Shown here: piece by piece, positions 63,886-64,000 of the stretch | Layout of the letters: each line of letters opens with the position of its first letter | Position numbering within the stretch: position 1 is the first letter of the stretch | Assembly (NCBI RefSeq): GCF_022436485.1 | Contig: NZ_JAKUDO010000001.1 | Span: 1,860,001-1,924,000 of the forward strand | DNA: 64,000 nucleotides | Source: Agrococcus sp. ARC_14 | GTDB lineage: Bacteria > Actinomycetota > Actinomycetes > Actinomycetales > Microbacteriaceae | Direction: 5' to 3' | Translations under genes and position numbers: made by a program | The notes under the pieces: generated by a model | Databases searched by the model: none | What the model was told of the DNA's origin: nothing | Seen by the model: the letters and a program-made list of their open reading frames with translations, nothing else

Positions 63886-64000
63886 ATGACTGCGACTGAC
63901 ACGCCCACCGCCCCCCACCTGGCGACGGCAGAGCGCTTCGTGCCCATCCAGACCCGCTCCGAGCGACCGACGTCGTTCGACCCGACCGACTTCGGCACCC
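63886..64000 (+). CDS. sufD: Fe-S cluster assembly protein SufD, N-terminal part
   Basis: The first 38 codons of the next suf gene, cut by the window end. The sequence begins MTATDTPTAPHLATAERFVP and continues with TRSERPTSFDPTDFG, which is like the start of actinobacterial SufD. It begins 1 bp after the sufB stop, as expected in a sufB-sufD-sufC operon. The call leans on position, because so little is visible. Confidence 0.75.
   Translation, partial: MTATDTPTAPHLATAERFVPIQTRSERPTSFDPTDFGT

Overview
The window is 64 kb of very GC-rich DNA from an actinobacterium, most likely a member of the Microbacteriaceae; an Agrococcus-like genus is my guess from protein character and codon use, not a demonstrated identity. 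Supporting signs are actinobacterial markers (WhiA, RbpA, OpcA, an ANTAR regulator of the PdtaR type, a Trp-associated membrane protein, an F420-dependent oxidoreductase), frequent GTG/TTG starts, 4-bp ATGA/GTGA overlaps, and many genes that begin 6-7 nt after a TAGGCT-like -10 box (probable leaderless mRNAs). No prophage, insertion sequence, CRISPR array or rRNA operon was seen.

Layout. (1) 1-8008: hisG (5' cut), hisF, hisI, trpE, a Trp-associated membrane protein, a small HGxxPAAW-type protein, trpC, trpB, trpA and lgt, all on the plus strand and tightly coupled. (2) 8065-15903: gltB-gltD (glutamate synthase), pyk, then a tRNA-Leu(CAA) on the minus strand. (3) 15951-18517: ANTAR response regulator, then the least ordinary part of the window: a DUF559-type nuclease-domain gene flanked by two arrays of 20-bp tandem repeats that are inverted copies of each other, then a thioesterase. 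(4) 18579-32094: polA, an F420-type oxidoreductase, a DUF885 protein, a membrane protein, rpsA, a serine beta-lactamase-like protein, a DUF4126 membrane protein, and a sensor kinase / degenerate-GGDEF membrane protein / response regulator locus. (5) 32209-45890: coaE, uvrB, a pxpA-pxpBC-biotin carboxylase operon, uvrA, uvrC, rapZ and whiA. (6) 45988-50447: sodA, gap-pgk-tpiA, secG and rbpA. (7) 50508-58578, minus strand: tkt-tal-pgi-zwf-opcA-pgl, joining the pentose phosphate pathway to upper glycolysis. (8) 58768-64000: ctaB, a GNAT acetyltransferase, ppx, ctaA (heme A synthesis) and the start of the suf operon (sufB, sufD cut by the window end).

How the genes work together. The window is dominated by core metabolism: His/Trp and glutamate synthesis, lower glycolysis, pentose phosphate pathway, heme A and Fe-S cluster assembly, plus nucleotide excision repair and polA. 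From general knowledge, the order hisF-hisI-trpE-trpCBA-lgt-pyk-pdtaR-polA-rpsA-coaE-uvrB-uvrA and the order uvrC-rapZ-whiA-gap-pgk-tpi-secG-pgl-opcA-zwf-tal-tkt-ctaB-ctaA-suf both resemble Mycobacterium tuberculosis, where they are two neighbouring blocks; here they are directly joined at uvrA-uvrC. The repeat-flanked DUF559 gene is the best candidate for something undescribed.
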